DNA of 46,291 nt from Anaerovibrio lipolyticus (GCF_021531495.1 NZ_JADYTY010000017.1:1-46291); one strand, 5' to 3'. Positions 32,794-41,098 are shown, numbered from the stretch's first letter. Notes: generated by a model not told the origin, from the sequence alone. Program-made: numbers and translations.

Positions 32794-33726
32794 ATGGGCG
32801 AAAAGGATATTACACAGAAAAATTTTGAAGCATACAATGATGTTGTAGCAGATATTGTGAATGGTAGCCTATTCAATGGGGAAGAGACTATCAAAGCTGA
32901 AAGTCTTATTGATGCACAGCCATTTTCACAATACAAGGCTGATAAAGGAATAGTTCATGAGCAGGAGCGAGATGTTGCTAAGTATTGCATGGATATGAAC
33001 TGCAATATTCGTCTTGCGTTGATTGGTTTTGAGAATCGGATTGCTATTGATCCAGATATGCCACTAAGAGTTATTGGCTATGATGGGGCATCTTATCGTG
33101 ATGAGCTAAATCAAGATAAAATTGCATTAAATGGTGATGGTAATCAGACTTCTCATATTCGTAATAGGCGATATCCTGTTGTAACATTGATTTTATATTT
33201 TGGTAAAAGACCATGGAAAAAGCCATTGTGCTTATATGATGTATTGGATATACCAGATAAATTAAAACCATTTGTTAATGACTATAAAATTAACTTGGTA
33301 GATGTTCCAAGGTTGACAACTGAGCAGGTGGAGAATTACAAAGGTGATTTTCAAATAATTGCTGACTATTTTGTTCAGATTACTAACGGAAAAGAATATG
33401 TGCCAAGTTCTAAGAGAATTCAGCACGTAGACAGTATGCTCAAGCTTATATCTGTGTTGACTAATGATAAACGTTATGTAGAGTGTATGGAAAGTAAAGA
33501 TATGGAAATGGAGGGAGTCAGTATGTGTGAGGTATTGGATAGAGTAGAAGCCCGTGGGGAAGCCCGCGGAGAAGCTCGTGGAGAAGCTCGTGGAATCATG
33601 AAGAATAGGACAGAGATGATTCAGAATATGTTGAAAGAAAATATTAGTGTAGATGTGATAGCCAAGGTGGCTAAAATTACTGTTGAGCAGGTAATTGCCA
33701 TAGGCAAAAAAACAGCAGTCCTGTAA
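32794..33726 (+). CDS. Rpn-family (PD-(D/E)XK) recombination-promoting nuclease / putative transposase
   Basis: 310 residues. The N-terminal YNDVVADIVNGSLFNGEETI and the core LALIGFENRIAIDPDMPLRV continuing IGYDGASYR match the PD-(D/E)XK nuclease family often labelled Rpn or putative transposase. ILYFGKRPWKKPLCLYDVLDIP is also typical. Members of this family are selfish or defence-linked nucleases that act without recognisable terminal repeats. The C-terminal region has four EARG tetrapeptide repeats (residues 252-267) and a final helix-turn-helix-like segment (NISVDVIAKVAKITVEQVIAI). It is a single-gene unit with its own tandem promoters and terminator and AT-rich codons. The catalytic state was not established. 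Confidence 0.82.
   Translation: MGEKDITQKNFEAYNDVVADIVNGSLFNGEETIKAESLIDAQPFSQYKADKGIVHEQERDVAKYCMDMNCNIRLALIGFENRIAIDPDMPLRVIGYDGASYRDELNQDKIALNGDGNQTSHIRNRRYPVVTLILYFGKRPWKKPLCLYDVLDIPDKLKPFVNDYKINLVDVPRLTTEQVENYKGDFQIIADYFVQITNGKEYVPSSKRIQHVDSMLKLISVLTNDKRYVECMESKDMEMEGVSMCEVLDRVEARGEARGEARGEARGIMKNRTEMIQNMLKENISVDVIAKVAKITVEQVIAIGKKTAVL
33547..33594 (+). repeat. Four 12-base tandem repeats encoding EARG
   Basis: Units at 33547, 33559, 33571 and 33583. The last two are identical (GAAGCTCGTGGA) and the first two differ by synonymous changes. Being multiples of three, copy changes would lengthen or shorten the linker without a frameshift. Confidence 0.9.
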
Positions 33727-33742
33727 AGTAAACATAAATATT

Positions 33743-33784
33743 AACTCGTTCTCTGAGGCGGATAGCCTTGAGAACGAGTTTTTT
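33743..33784 (+). terminator. Rho-independent terminator after the Rpn gene
   Basis: AACTCGTTCTC (33743-33753) pairs with GAGAACGAGTT (33770-33780), with an inner AGGC/GCCT pairing, followed by TTTT. It marks the right edge of the accessory island. Confidence 0.9.
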
Positions 33785-33874
33785 ATGTGTATATATTATA
33801 ACATCATATATAATAATTCAAAAATTTACTGTGGACAAATTTCCTATCCATTAGGCATATGCTATGGGCTGGTA

Positions 33875-33903
33875 TTGTCTATCTCCTGGGAAAATGTTAA
33901 AAT
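33875..33903 (+). promoter_or_regulatory. Promoter of rsmE-mtaB
   Basis: TTGTCT (33875-33880), a 17-base spacer and TAAAAT (33898-33903) with an extended TG at 33895-33896, 43 bases before the rsmE start. Confidence 0.65.
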
Positions 33904-33945
33904 AATCAGATAGTAATTTGCTAGTTAGATTTGAGGATAGAGTGT

Positions 33946-34776
33946 ATGCGTAGAATTTTTATCAAGGCCAAATTGGCAGATAAATTGGTTATAGATGGCA
34001 GTGATGGCTTTCATCTGAGCCGGGTTATGCGGGCCAAGCTAGGGGACCATATTGTGGTGGCTGATGATGTGGGCCAGGTGGGAGAATACGAAATTACTGG
34101 TTTTGGTACTGGGGGCGCAGAAGATGGCGGACTGGGCAAGGTTCAATTGGCTGAAGCTCAGCTTCATGGCGCCAATGGGGCTGTGGTGGAGCTGTCCCTG
34201 GTGGAAAGGCTGGAGGAGTGGACAGAATCTCCTATAGAGCTGGTATTGGCTCAGTGCCTTCCCAAGGGGGATAAGCTGGAGCTGATTACCCAGAAGGCTA
34301 CGGAGCTGGGGGTTAATAGAATTGTACCTCTGGTTAGTGAGAATTGCGTAGTAAAATATGATGCCAAAAAGTCCAAGGCTCGTCAGGAACGGTGGCAAAA
34401 AATCGCCAATGAGGCAGGGAAACAGTGCGGCCGTACCATTCTGCCGGTGGTGGAGCCTATTCAGAACTTGAAGCAATGGCTGACAGAGATGGCAAATGAG
34501 GCTCAGAAGTCAGAAAAGAAAATTTGCCTATGCATGTGCTATGAAAATGAAGAACAGCAGGGTATCAAGGAGTTCTTGCAGGCTCACAGGTCTGAGGAGT
34601 CTTTTATTTTTATTGTAGGGCCAGAGGGCGGCTTTTCTTTGGCAGAGGCTCATTTGGCACAGGAGCTGGGCATTGCCTCAGTTAGTCTGGGAACTCGGAT
34701 TTTGCGGGCAGAAACAGCAGCTATTGCCGCTGCGGCTATTATACAGTACGAAAACGGAGATTTAGGAGGAAGATAA
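33946..34776 (+). CDS. rsmE: 16S rRNA (uracil-1498-N3)-methyltransferase
   Basis: SAM-dependent methyltransferase of the SPOUT/RsmE family acting on 16S rRNA U1498. From ATG 33946 it is 276 residues. The N-terminal PUA-like part has HLSRVMRAKLGDHIVV, with ELVLAQCLPKGDKLELITQKATELGVN in the middle. The C-terminal trefoil knot has FIFIVGPEGGFSLAE and VSLGTRILRAETAAIAA, the SAM-binding signature. It is longer than E. coli RsmE (243) through small inserts. An in-frame TTG at 33931 is less likely. mtaB starts one base after its stop. Confidence 0.93.
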   Translation: MRRIFIKAKLADKLVIDGSDGFHLSRVMRAKLGDHIVVADDVGQVGEYEITGFGTGGAEDGGLGKVQLAEAQLHGANGAVVELSLVERLEEWTESPIELVLAQCLPKGDKLELITQKATELGVNRIVPLVSENCVVKYDAKKSKARQERWQKIANEAGKQCGRTILPVVEPIQNLKQWLTEMANEAQKSEKKICLCMCYENEEQQGIKEFLQAHRSEESFIFIVGPEGGFSLAEAHLAQELGIASVSLGTRILRAETAAIAAAAIIQYENGDLGGR

Positions 34777-34777
34777 T

Positions 34778-36088
34778 TTGTCTAGTGTAGCATTTGTTAC
34801 TTTGGGCTGCAAGGTCAATCAGTTTGAAACCGAGGTTATGGAGGGCTTGTTCAAGGAAGCAGGCTATGAGATTCTTCCTCATGAAGCAAAGGCAGATATT
34901 TATGTTATCAACACCTGCTCTGTTACCAGCCTAGGGGATAAAAAATCCCGCCAGTTGATTCGCAGGGTACAGCGGCAGAATCCTGAGGCTATTATTGCTG
35001 TTACTGGCTGCTATGCTCAGATTGCTCCGGAGCAAATCAAGGCCATTGAGGGAGTTAGAGTGGTGTTGGGCACCGCCAATCGTTCCCGCATTGTGGAATA
35101 TGTAGAGCAAGCCATAGCAGGCAATGGCAGGATTATTGATGGTGTAACAGATATTATGAAGGTGCGGGAGTTTGAGGATATTCCTATTTTGGATATGCCT
35201 ACCCGCACTAGAGCCTTTCTAAAGATTCAGGAGGGCTGTAATAATTTCTGCAGCTATTGTATTATTCCTTATACCAGAGGACCTTTGCGTTCAAGACCTT
35301 TGGATAGTATTCGTCGGGAGGCGGAGAAGCTGCTGGCTAATGGTTTCAAGGAAATAGTTTTTACCGGTATTCATTTGGGGGCCTATGGACGGGATTTCAA
35401 GGATGGTACGGATTTGGCTGATGCAGCTAGAGCTGTGCTGGACTTGCCCGGTCTGCGAAGATTGCGGGTTGGCTCCTTGGAATCCATCGAGCTATCTCCA
35501 GAGCTTTTGGAGCTTTTGCGGGAGCATCCCCGGTTTAGTCATCATCTTCATTTGCCTTTGCAGGCAGGCTCTGATTATGTGTTGGAAAAAATGAACCGTC
35601 ATTATAATAGAGAGGAATTTGCTCAGTTGTTGGCACAGGTAAGGCAGGCTGTGCCGGGAGTAGCTGTTTCTACAGATATAATAGTTGGTTTTCCTGGGGA
35701 AACAGAGGAAATGTTTGCTGAAAGTCTGGCGTACATCCGCAGTCTGCGTTTTGCAAGGATGCATGTATTCCCATATTCTCCTCGTACTGGTACTCCAGCG
35801 GCCTCTATGCCTAATCAGGTGCCAGATCCGGTGAAAAAGGATAGGGTTCATCGCTTGCAAAAGCTGGGGGAGGAAATGTCTGAGGCTTTCTGTAGCGAGT
35901 ATTTGGGTACAACCCAGCAGGTATTATTTGAAACCTGCCATGAGGGCCAGTCCAATGGGCTGACGGATACCTATATCAGGGTATATACTGATGACAAGGT
36001 GGAATTAGGAGAAATTTATCATGTTTCCCTGCAAAGATTGTACAAAGACGGGGTTTATGGTAAAATAGTTAGTGCAGTTCAAATTTGA
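34778..36088 (+). CDS. mtaB: tRNA (t6A37) methylthiotransferase
   Basis: Radical SAM enzyme converting t6A37 to ms2t6A37 in tRNAs reading ANN codons. The 436-residue protein starts at TTG 34778 with AGGAGG upstream. The N-terminal UPF0004 domain has cysteines at C11 (LGCKVNQFE), in INTCSVTS and in TGCYAQ. The radical SAM motif is C154-X3-C158-X2-C161 in GCNNFCSYCIIPYTRG. A C-terminal TRAM domain follows (LGEIYHVSLQ). The GCKVNQ and CIIPYTRG forms point to MtaB rather than MiaB. It is translationally close-coupled to rsmE. Confidence 0.94.
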   Translation: MSSVAFVTLGCKVNQFETEVMEGLFKEAGYEILPHEAKADIYVINTCSVTSLGDKKSRQLIRRVQRQNPEAIIAVTGCYAQIAPEQIKAIEGVRVVLGTANRSRIVEYVEQAIAGNGRIIDGVTDIMKVREFEDIPILDMPTRTRAFLKIQEGCNNFCSYCIIPYTRGPLRSRPLDSIRREAEKLLANGFKEIVFTGIHLGAYGRDFKDGTDLADAARAVLDLPGLRRLRVGSLESIELSPELLELLREHPRFSHHLHLPLQAGSDYVLEKMNRHYNREEFAQLLAQVRQAVPGVAVSTDIIVGFPGETEEMFAESLAYIRSLRFARMHVFPYSPRTGTPAASMPNQVPDPVKKDRVHRLQKLGEEMSEAFCSEYLGTTQQVLFETCHEGQSNGLTDTYIRVYTDDKVELGEIYHVSLQRLYKDGVYGKIVSAVQI

Positions 36089-36115
36089 TTGATAAAAGCG
36101 GGGAGGTGTACAAAG

Positions 36116-36460
36116 ATGGCAGATTGTATTTTTTGCAAGATTGCAGCCAAGGAGATTCCTTCTACAGTAGTATATGAGGATGAGCAGGTATTGGCCTTTA
36201 AGGATTTGGAGCCACAGGCACCTTTTCACGCTTTAGTAATTCCTAAAAAGCATGTGGAGAGTGTTGGTGCTCTGACTGCTGCTGACAAGGAGTTGGCAGG
36301 TCATATTCTCTGTGAGGTTATTCCTCAGATTGCCAAGGAAAACAAGCTGGATAAGGGCTTCCGTGTGGTGGCCAATACTGGCGACGAGGGCGGTCAGACC
36401 GTAAAGCATTTGCATTTCCATGTGCTGGGCGGTCGTTCCATGCAGTGGCCTCCAGGCTGA
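36116..36460 (+). CDS. HIT-family nucleotide-binding hydrolase
   Basis: Small histidine-triad protein (114 residues), probably hydrolysing purine nucleoside phosphoramidates like HinT. CIFCKIAAKEIPSTVVYEDE forms the N-terminus (the two cysteines may bind zinc), and HLHFHVLGG is the catalytic triad near the C-terminus. ATG 36116 has GGGGAGGTG seven bases before. Between mtaB and rpsU, a common Firmicute arrangement. No terminator was seen before the rpsU promoter. Confidence 0.92.
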   Translation: MADCIFCKIAAKEIPSTVVYEDEQVLAFKDLEPQAPFHALVIPKKHVESVGALTAADKELAGHILCEVIPQIAKENKLDKGFRVVANTGDEGGQTVKHLHFHVLGGRSMQWPPG

Positions 36461-36515
36461 TGTAGACAAGGTCATAGGCTATTGAGAATGCTTAGCAAAA
36501 ATATTACTATATGAT

Positions 36516-36545
36516 TTGACATTATATAGGATATTTTGTTATACT
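36516..36545 (+). promoter_or_regulatory. Promoter of rpsU
   Basis: Perfect TTGACA (36516-36521), an 18-base spacer and TATACT (36540-36545) with an extended TG at 36537-36538, 56 bases before the start codon. Confidence 0.8.
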
Positions 36546-36601
36546 ATTAAGGTGTAGTTGTAAAATACACTCCCAAGTCAATTGGAGGGGGGGAAAAATA
36601 G

Positions 36602-36784
36602 ATGGCAAACGAGATTAAGGTTGGTAAGAACGAGACCATTGATAGCGCACTGCGTAGATTCAAGCGTATGAGCCAGAAGGCTGGTACTTTGGCAGAGGTT
36701 AGAAAGCGCGAGCACTATGAGAAGCCAAGTGTACGCCGTAAGAAGAAGTCTGAGGCAGCCCGCAAGCGCAAGTTCCGTGCATAA
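36602..36784 (+). CDS. rpsU: 30S ribosomal protein S21
   Basis: The 60-residue, strongly basic S21. [21 protein letters not shown] and the basic tail [14 protein letters not shown] are the family signature, and the length matches the norm of about 58-70. S21 aids mRNA/16S interaction during initiation. It has its own promoter and a terminator immediately after, so it is an independent unit. The ribosome site is GGAGGGGGG, unusually G-rich and about 10 bases before the ATG. Confidence 0.97.
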   Translation: MANEIKVGKNETIDSALRRFKRMSQKAGTLAEVRKREHYEKPSVRRKKKSEAARKRKFRA

Positions 36785-36809
36785 GACACGACTCATAACT
36801 AAGCATAAT

Positions 36810-36841
36810 AAAACCACAGTTATTCGTAGCTGTGGTTTTTT
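36810..36841. terminator. Terminator between rpsU and manA, possibly bidirectional
   Basis: AAAACCACAG (36810-36819) pairs with CTGTGGTTTT (36830-36839), then TT. The A-tract on the left arm gives TTTTATT on the opposite strand, so it may also end the convergent manA transcript. Confidence 0.85.
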
Positions 36842-36866
36842 GCTGTATACGTTTTTGGGAAAATTA

Positions 36867-37829
36867 TTAAAGTGTGGTAAAGATAAGGTGAGCTTGGCCT
36901 TCAATGGCGTACTCTCCCATATTGGCTGGCAGGAATACGCTTTGGCCGGCTTCCATAGGAAGCTTTTCTCCCTGGTAAGTCAGCACCAGATTTCCCTCTA
37001 ATACAGTGAAGGTGTGGAAGCTTTCGGTATCTGCTTTGAGATGGTTGGCGCCAGATAGTTCAATGCTGTAGGTGTTGAAATATTCACAGCTGACCAACAG
37101 CTCTGCGGTGCAATCAGAGGAAAGTGCTGCCTGCTGACGCTTATCCACCAGTGGCAGAGGCTTCAGACTGCACACCTCAGTGCCTTGCTGTACATGGAGC
37201 TGACGAGGTTTGCCGTCATTGCCTACACGGCCATAGTCGTAAAGGCGATAGGTGGTGTTGGAATTTTCCTGTACCTCTGCCAGCAGGATGCCCTTGCCGA
37301 TGGCGTGAATGGTGCCGGCTGGAATAAAGAAAACATCGCCTTTTTTTACTGGTGCATGATGACAGATTTCGGTAATAGTGCCATTCTTCAAGCTGTCAGC
37401 CAGTTCCTGACGGGTGATTTCTTTTTCTACGCCATAGAGCAGCTCAGCACCAGGTTCGGCATCAATAACATACCACATTTCGGTTTTGCCCAGCTCCCCT
37501 TCGTTTTTCAGGGCATAGGCGTCATCTGGATGCACCTGTACGGACAGATTATCCTTGGCATCAATGAGCTTAATCATAATAGGAAAATTCTTGCAGTCCT
37601 TGCCTTTGGTACCCAACAATGCCATGCCCTTGTTCTCCAGATATTGCTCCAGAGTTTCGCCTTTGGCTGGGCCATTGGCAATAACACTAGGCCCGGCAGG
37701 ATGACAGGAAAGCTCCCAGCTTTCAGCCAGCTTGTCAGCGGTAGATACCTTGTTATATTTTTCTCTTAGACGGGTGCCACCCCAAATATAGTCCTTGACT
37801 GGAGCCTGCATAAGTAATGGATAAAGCAT
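36867..37829 (-). CDS. manA: Mannose-6-phosphate isomerase, class I
   Basis: Zinc enzyme interconverting mannose-6-phosphate and fructose-6-phosphate. The preferred start is ATG 37829 (320 residues), because AAAGGA lies eight bases before it; ATG 37838 would place that site directly against the codon. Zinc-site motifs are VQVHPDD (about 93-99), a Glu in LGKTEMWYV and the His of IPAGTIHAIGKG. DYIWGGTRLREKY at the N-terminus is typical of the Bacillus-type short ManA (about 315). It is transcribed away from the mannose PTS, which imports its substrate as mannose-6-phosphate. Confidence 0.94.
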   Translation of the reverse strand: MLYPLLMQAPVKDYIWGGTRLREKYNKVSTADKLAESWELSCHPAGPSVIANGPAKGETLEQYLENKGMALLGTKGKDCKNFPIMIKLIDAKDNLSVQVHPDDAYALKNEGELGKTEMWYVIDAEPGAELLYGVEKEITRQELADSLKNGTITEICHHAPVKKGDVFFIPAGTIHAIGKGILLAEVQENSNTTYRLYDYGRVGNDGKPRQLHVQQGTEVCSLKPLPLVDKRQQAALSSDCTAELLVSCEYFNTYSIELSGANHLKADTESFHTFTVLEGNLVLTYQGEKLPMEAGQSVFLPANMGEYAIEGQAHLIFTTL

Positions 37830-37887
37830 AAAATACATCCTTTCTTTATGATTTCTTGCGGGTTAATATCAACAAAAGTATAGTTTT

Positions 37888-37916
37888 ATTATAGAAAAAA
37901 TATAACTTTTTGTCAA
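37888..37916 (-). promoter_or_regulatory. Consensus promoter of manA
   Basis: On the minus strand, TTGACA (37916-37911), a 17-base spacer and TATAAT (37893-37888), a perfect match to consensus, with a leader of about 50 bases to the manA start. Confidence 0.85.
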
Positions 37917-38009
37917 AGCAAGAATTAAAATATGTAAGAAGCTTTGCGTTGTTGCAGAAACAATTTGAAATACATTGATGTTTACGAGCACAGAGATGTT
38001 TGCAAATAA

Positions 38010-38030
38010 ATTTGATAAGAATTATCAAAT
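38010..38030. promoter_or_regulatory. 9-3-9 palindrome between manA and the mannose PTS (operator candidate)
   Basis: ATTTGATAA (38010-38018), spacer GAA and TTATCAAAT (38022-38030) form a perfect inverted repeat in the AT-rich divergent region. It lies 94 bases upstream of the manA -35 and about 150 upstream of the PTS -35, suited to a regulator acting on both. No regulator gene is adjacent. Apart from this and the two promoters, nothing is seen in 37830-38326. Confidence 0.5.
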
Positions 38031-38178
38031 GGCCAAATAAGCAGAAGAATAAGCATTGTTTTTGAAAAAATGTCATTATTTAAACGAAATAAATTGACTG
38101 TATATGCATGGTTAAGTAAAATTAATACAAATGAACAAATGCCAAATATAGAAAATGGTAAATTTCTCATAATAAATG

Positions 38179-38207
38179 TTTATGAAATATGAAAACTGTG
38201 CTATAAT
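38179..38207 (+). promoter_or_regulatory. Promoter of the mannose PTS operon
   Basis: A perfect extended -10, TG-C-TATAAT (38199-38207), with a weak TTTATG 17 bases upstream. A short hairpin GTTGT-GAAA-ACAAC follows at 38216-38229, in the 120-base leader. Confidence 0.6.
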
Positions 38208-38326
38208 GAGTCAAGGTTGTGAAAACAACTGCAATTGATTCTTATTTTTTACAACGGTATCAGCTTAGATATCAGGCTAAAGAATGGGAATATCGTAGTA
38301 TTTTCTGTCAGAGGGGGAGGACAAAT

Positions 38327-39313
38327 ATGACAGGGATAATTTTGGCCAGCCATGGTGGGCTGGCAGAGGGTGTAAAGCAGTCCGCCGGCATGGTTTTTGG
38401 GCCACAGGAGGATCTGGTGGCAGTAACACTGTTGCCAGAGGACGGCCCAGATAGCTTCCGTGCCAAGCTGGAAGCTGCTGTAAACACTCTTTCCAACAAG
38501 GAGGAGGTTTTATTCCTGGTAGATTTACTGGGAGGCACTCCTTTCAATCAGTCCAGTGCCGTACTGAAAGGGCATGAGGACAAATGGGCAATTGTAACAG
38601 GCCTGAGCCTGCCAATGTTGATTGGTGCTTTGGGTGAGCGCATGGGTGACGAGAATATGCCAGCTCACGAAATTGCCAAGAACATTATTGCTCCATCCAG
38701 AGAGGCTGTTAGCGTAATGCCTGAGTCTCTGGAGCCAGCACCTGTACAGGCTGCTGCTACTGCTGCTGCACCTACAGGGGCAATTCCACCGGGAACTGTT
38801 CTGGGAGACGGTCATATCAAATATGTACTGGCTCGCGTAGATTCCCGTCTGCTTCATGGCCAGGTAGCAACTGCTTGGACCAAGAGCGTTAAGCCAGATC
38901 GTATTATCGTTGTATCTGACGCTGTATCCAAGGATGAACTGCGCAAGGGTTTGATTACCAAGGCGGCTCCTCCAGGGGTAAAGGCGCATGTAATTCCTTT
39001 GAAGAAGCTTATTGAGGTGGAGAAGGATCCCCGTTTTGGTGCTACCAAGGCAATGCTTCTTTTTGAGAATCCAGAGGATGCTCTGACCGTTATCAAGGGC
39101 GGTGTCAATATTAAGACTCTGAATATCGGTTCCATGGCTCATTCCGTGGGCAAGGTGCTGGTAAACAAGGTTATTTCCATGGGCAAGGAAGATGTAGCTA
39201 CCTTTAAGGAGCTGAAGCAGCTGGGCATCAAGTTTGATGTGCGTAAAGTTCCAGCTGATGGCCAGGATAACCTTGATGCTCTCCTGCAGAAGGCAGAAGC
39301 TGAGCTGAAATAA
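38327..39313 (+). CDS. PTS mannose-family transporter, fused IIA-IIB subunit
   Basis: Cytosolic phosphocarrier of a mannose-class phosphotransferase system. From ATG 38327 (GGGGGAGG six bases before) it is 328 residues; an upstream in-frame start at 38219 is unlikely. The IIA domain (about 1-140) has phospho-acceptor H9 in LASHGGLAEGV and LVDLLGGTPFNQ. An Ala/Pro linker (about 148-172) joins the IIB domain (about 165-328), with H177 in RVDSRLLHGQVATAW. HPr passes phosphate to IIA, IIA to IIB, and IIB to the sugar. The exact sugar (mannose, glucose, fructose or other) is not certain, though manA next door favours mannose. Confidence 0.93.
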   Translation: MTGIILASHGGLAEGVKQSAGMVFGPQEDLVAVTLLPEDGPDSFRAKLEAAVNTLSNKEEVLFLVDLLGGTPFNQSSAVLKGHEDKWAIVTGLSLPMLIGALGERMGDENMPAHEIAKNIIAPSREAVSVMPESLEPAPVQAAATAAAPTGAIPPGTVLGDGHIKYVLARVDSRLLHGQVATAWTKSVKPDRIIVVSDAVSKDELRKGLITKAAPPGVKAHVIPLKKLIEVEKDPRFGATKAMLLFENPEDALTVIKGGVNIKTLNIGSMAHSVGKVLVNKVISMGKEDVATFKELKQLGIKFDVRKVPADGQDNLDALLQKAEAELK

Positions 39314-39360
39314 TATTTACTTATAAAGGTTTATCTAAATATTGATTTGGAGGTTATATT

Positions 39361-40164
39361 ATGGGTACTTTTACCATAATTGGTATTATAATAGTAGCGC
39401 TCCTGGCTGGTATGGAGAGCGTACTTGATCAGTTTGAATTCCATCAGCCAATACTGGCCTGCACACTGGTTGGTATTGTAGCTGGTGACCCGGTTCCATG
39501 TATTATTCTGGGTGGTACTTTGCAGATGATTGCTCTGGGCTGGGCTAACATTGGCGCTGCTGTAGCACCTGATGCTGCCTTTGCTTCTGTAGCATCTGCT
39601 ATCATTTTGGTACAAGGCGGCCAGGGTGTTGCCGGTGTACCTACTGCTATTGGTATTGCAATTCCTCTGGCAGTTGCTGGTTTGTTCACCACCATGATTG
39701 TTCGTACTCTTTCTGTACCTATCGTACATTTGATGGATGGTGCAGCTGAGAAGGGCAACTTTGGTGCTATGGAGTTCTGGCAGGTTGCTGCAGTAATTAT
39801 GCAGGGCTTGCGTATTGCCATCCCATCTGTAGCTTTGTGCTTTGTTCCTGCTGATGTTGTACAGGCAGGTCTGCAGTCCATTCCTGATTGGCTCACCACT
39901 GGTATGGCCATCGGCGGCGGCATGGTTGTTGCTGTAGGTTATGCCATGGTTATCAATATGATTGCTAACAAAGAAACTTGGGCATTCCTTATCCTGGGCT
40001 TCTGCGTAGCTGCTTTGACTGAAATCACCCTTATTTCCCTTGGCGCTATTGCCATGGCTATTGTATTCATCTATCTCCACCTGCTGAACAACGGCGGTGG
40101 CGGTGGAAACGGCGGTAACGGCGGTTCCAACGATCCTATAGGTGATATTTTGGATGATTATTGA
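39361..40164 (+). CDS. PTS mannose-family transporter, IIC subunit
   Basis: Integral membrane channel subunit of the mannose PTS. The 267-residue, very hydrophobic protein has family motifs in ACTLVGIVAGDPVPCIILGG and LGWANIGAAVAPDAAFASV. About the last 25 residues form an unusual glycine/asparagine-rich tail (GGGGGNGGNGGSNDP) ending DILDDY, predicted to be a flexible cytoplasmic end. The gene lies 47 bases after the IIAB gene and 19 before IID. Confidence 0.92.
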   Translation: MGTFTIIGIIIVALLAGMESVLDQFEFHQPILACTLVGIVAGDPVPCIILGGTLQMIALGWANIGAAVAPDAAFASVASAIILVQGGQGVAGVPTAIGIAIPLAVAGLFTTMIVRTLSVPIVHLMDGAAEKGNFGAMEFWQVAAVIMQGLRIAIPSVALCFVPADVVQAGLQSIPDWLTTGMAIGGGMVVAVGYAMVINMIANKETWAFLILGFCVAALTEITLISLGAIAMAIVFIYLHLLNNGGGGGNGGNGGSNDPIGDILDDY

Positions 40165-40183
40165 TTAGAAAGTGGTGATTGAC

Positions 40184-41098
40184 ATGGCAGATAATAAGAA
40201 TACTTTAAGTAAGTCTGATCGTTTGAAGGTTTGCCTGCGTTCCCAGTTTTTACAGGCATCCTGGAACTATGAGCGTATGCAGAACGGCGGTTATGCCTTT
40301 TTGATGATTCCAGCTATCAAGAAGCTGTACAAGGAAAAGACTGAGCAGATTGCTGCATTGAAGCGTCATATGGAGTTCTTTAACACTCATCCATATGTGG
40401 CTGCCCCTATTATCGGTGTAAACCTGGCCTTGGAGCAGGAGAGAGCTAATGGTGCTCCTGTAGATGATGCTGCTATTCAGGGTGTTAAGGTTGGTATGAT
40501 GGGCCCTCTGGCTGGTATTGGTGACCCTGTATTCTGGTTCACTCTCCGTCCTATTCTGGGTGCAATGTGTGCATCTATTGCTATGGACGGCAATATGCTT
40601 GGCCCTATTTTGTTCTTCCTTCTGTGGAATGTAATTCGTCTGGGCTTCCTGTGGTACACTCAGGAGTTCGGTTACAAAGTTGGTGGCCGGATTACCGAGA
40701 ATATGTCTGGCAAGCTCTTGGAGAATATTACCCGCGGTGCTTCTATCTTGGGTATGTTTGTCCTGGGTGCTCTGGTTCAACGGTGGGTTAGCATAAAATT
40801 TGCGCCTGTGGTTTCCAGCATTCAGCTTTCCAAGGGTGCATATATTGAGTGGGATCAGCTGCCTGCAGGGGGCGAAGGCATCAAGATGGCCTTCCAGCAG
40901 GTTGCTTCCGGTATGTCCTTGGAGCCAATCAAGGTTACTACCTTGCAGAATAACTTGGATGCTTTGATTCCAGGTTTGACTCCACTGCTGCTGACTCTCC
41001 TGTGCATGTGGTTGCTGAAGAAGGGCGTATCCCCAATCATTATCATCATCGCTCTGTTTGCCGTAGGTATTGTAGGCCATCTCATTGGTCTCCTCTAA
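40184..41098 (+). CDS. PTS mannose-family transporter, IID subunit
   Basis: Membrane partner of IIC. From ATG 40184 it is 304 residues. The N-terminal LRSQFLQASWNYERMQNGGY and the KVGMMGPLAGIGDPVFWFTLRP segment are IID hallmarks, and hydrophobic helices end the protein (LLLTLLCMWLLKKG, IIIIIALFAVGIVGHLIGLL). AGAAAGTGGTGAT upstream resembles an extended Shine-Dalgarno sequence. GTG 40172 is a less likely start. It is the last gene of the PTS operon, followed by a terminator. Confidence 0.93.
   Translation: MADNKNTLSKSDRLKVCLRSQFLQASWNYERMQNGGYAFLMIPAIKKLYKEKTEQIAALKRHMEFFNTHPYVAAPIIGVNLALEQERANGAPVDDAAIQGVKVGMMGPLAGIGDPVFWFTLRPILGAMCASIAMDGNMLGPILFFLLWNVIRLGFLWYTQEFGYKVGGRITENMSGKLLENITRGASILGMFVLGALVQRWVSIKFAPVVSSIQLSKGAYIEWDQLPAGGEGIKMAFQQVASGMSLEPIKVTTLQNNLDALIPGLTPLLLTLLCMWLLKKGVSPIIIIIALFAVGIVGHLIGLL

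Noticed and set aside
33547-33594. CRISPR-like repeat
   Set aside because: The units are 12 bases, contiguous without spacers, and in frame with a protein; it is a coding tandem repeat.
38030-38326. Sigma-54 (-24/-12) promoter or catabolite-responsive element for the mannose PTS
   Set aside because: No TGGCAC-N5-TTGC pair and no match to the cre consensus was found; a sigma-A extended -10 explains the start better.
40250-41080. Long minus-strand frame (276 codons) opposite the PTS IID gene
   Set aside because: It is a shadow of a well-supported gene, with no family signature of its own.
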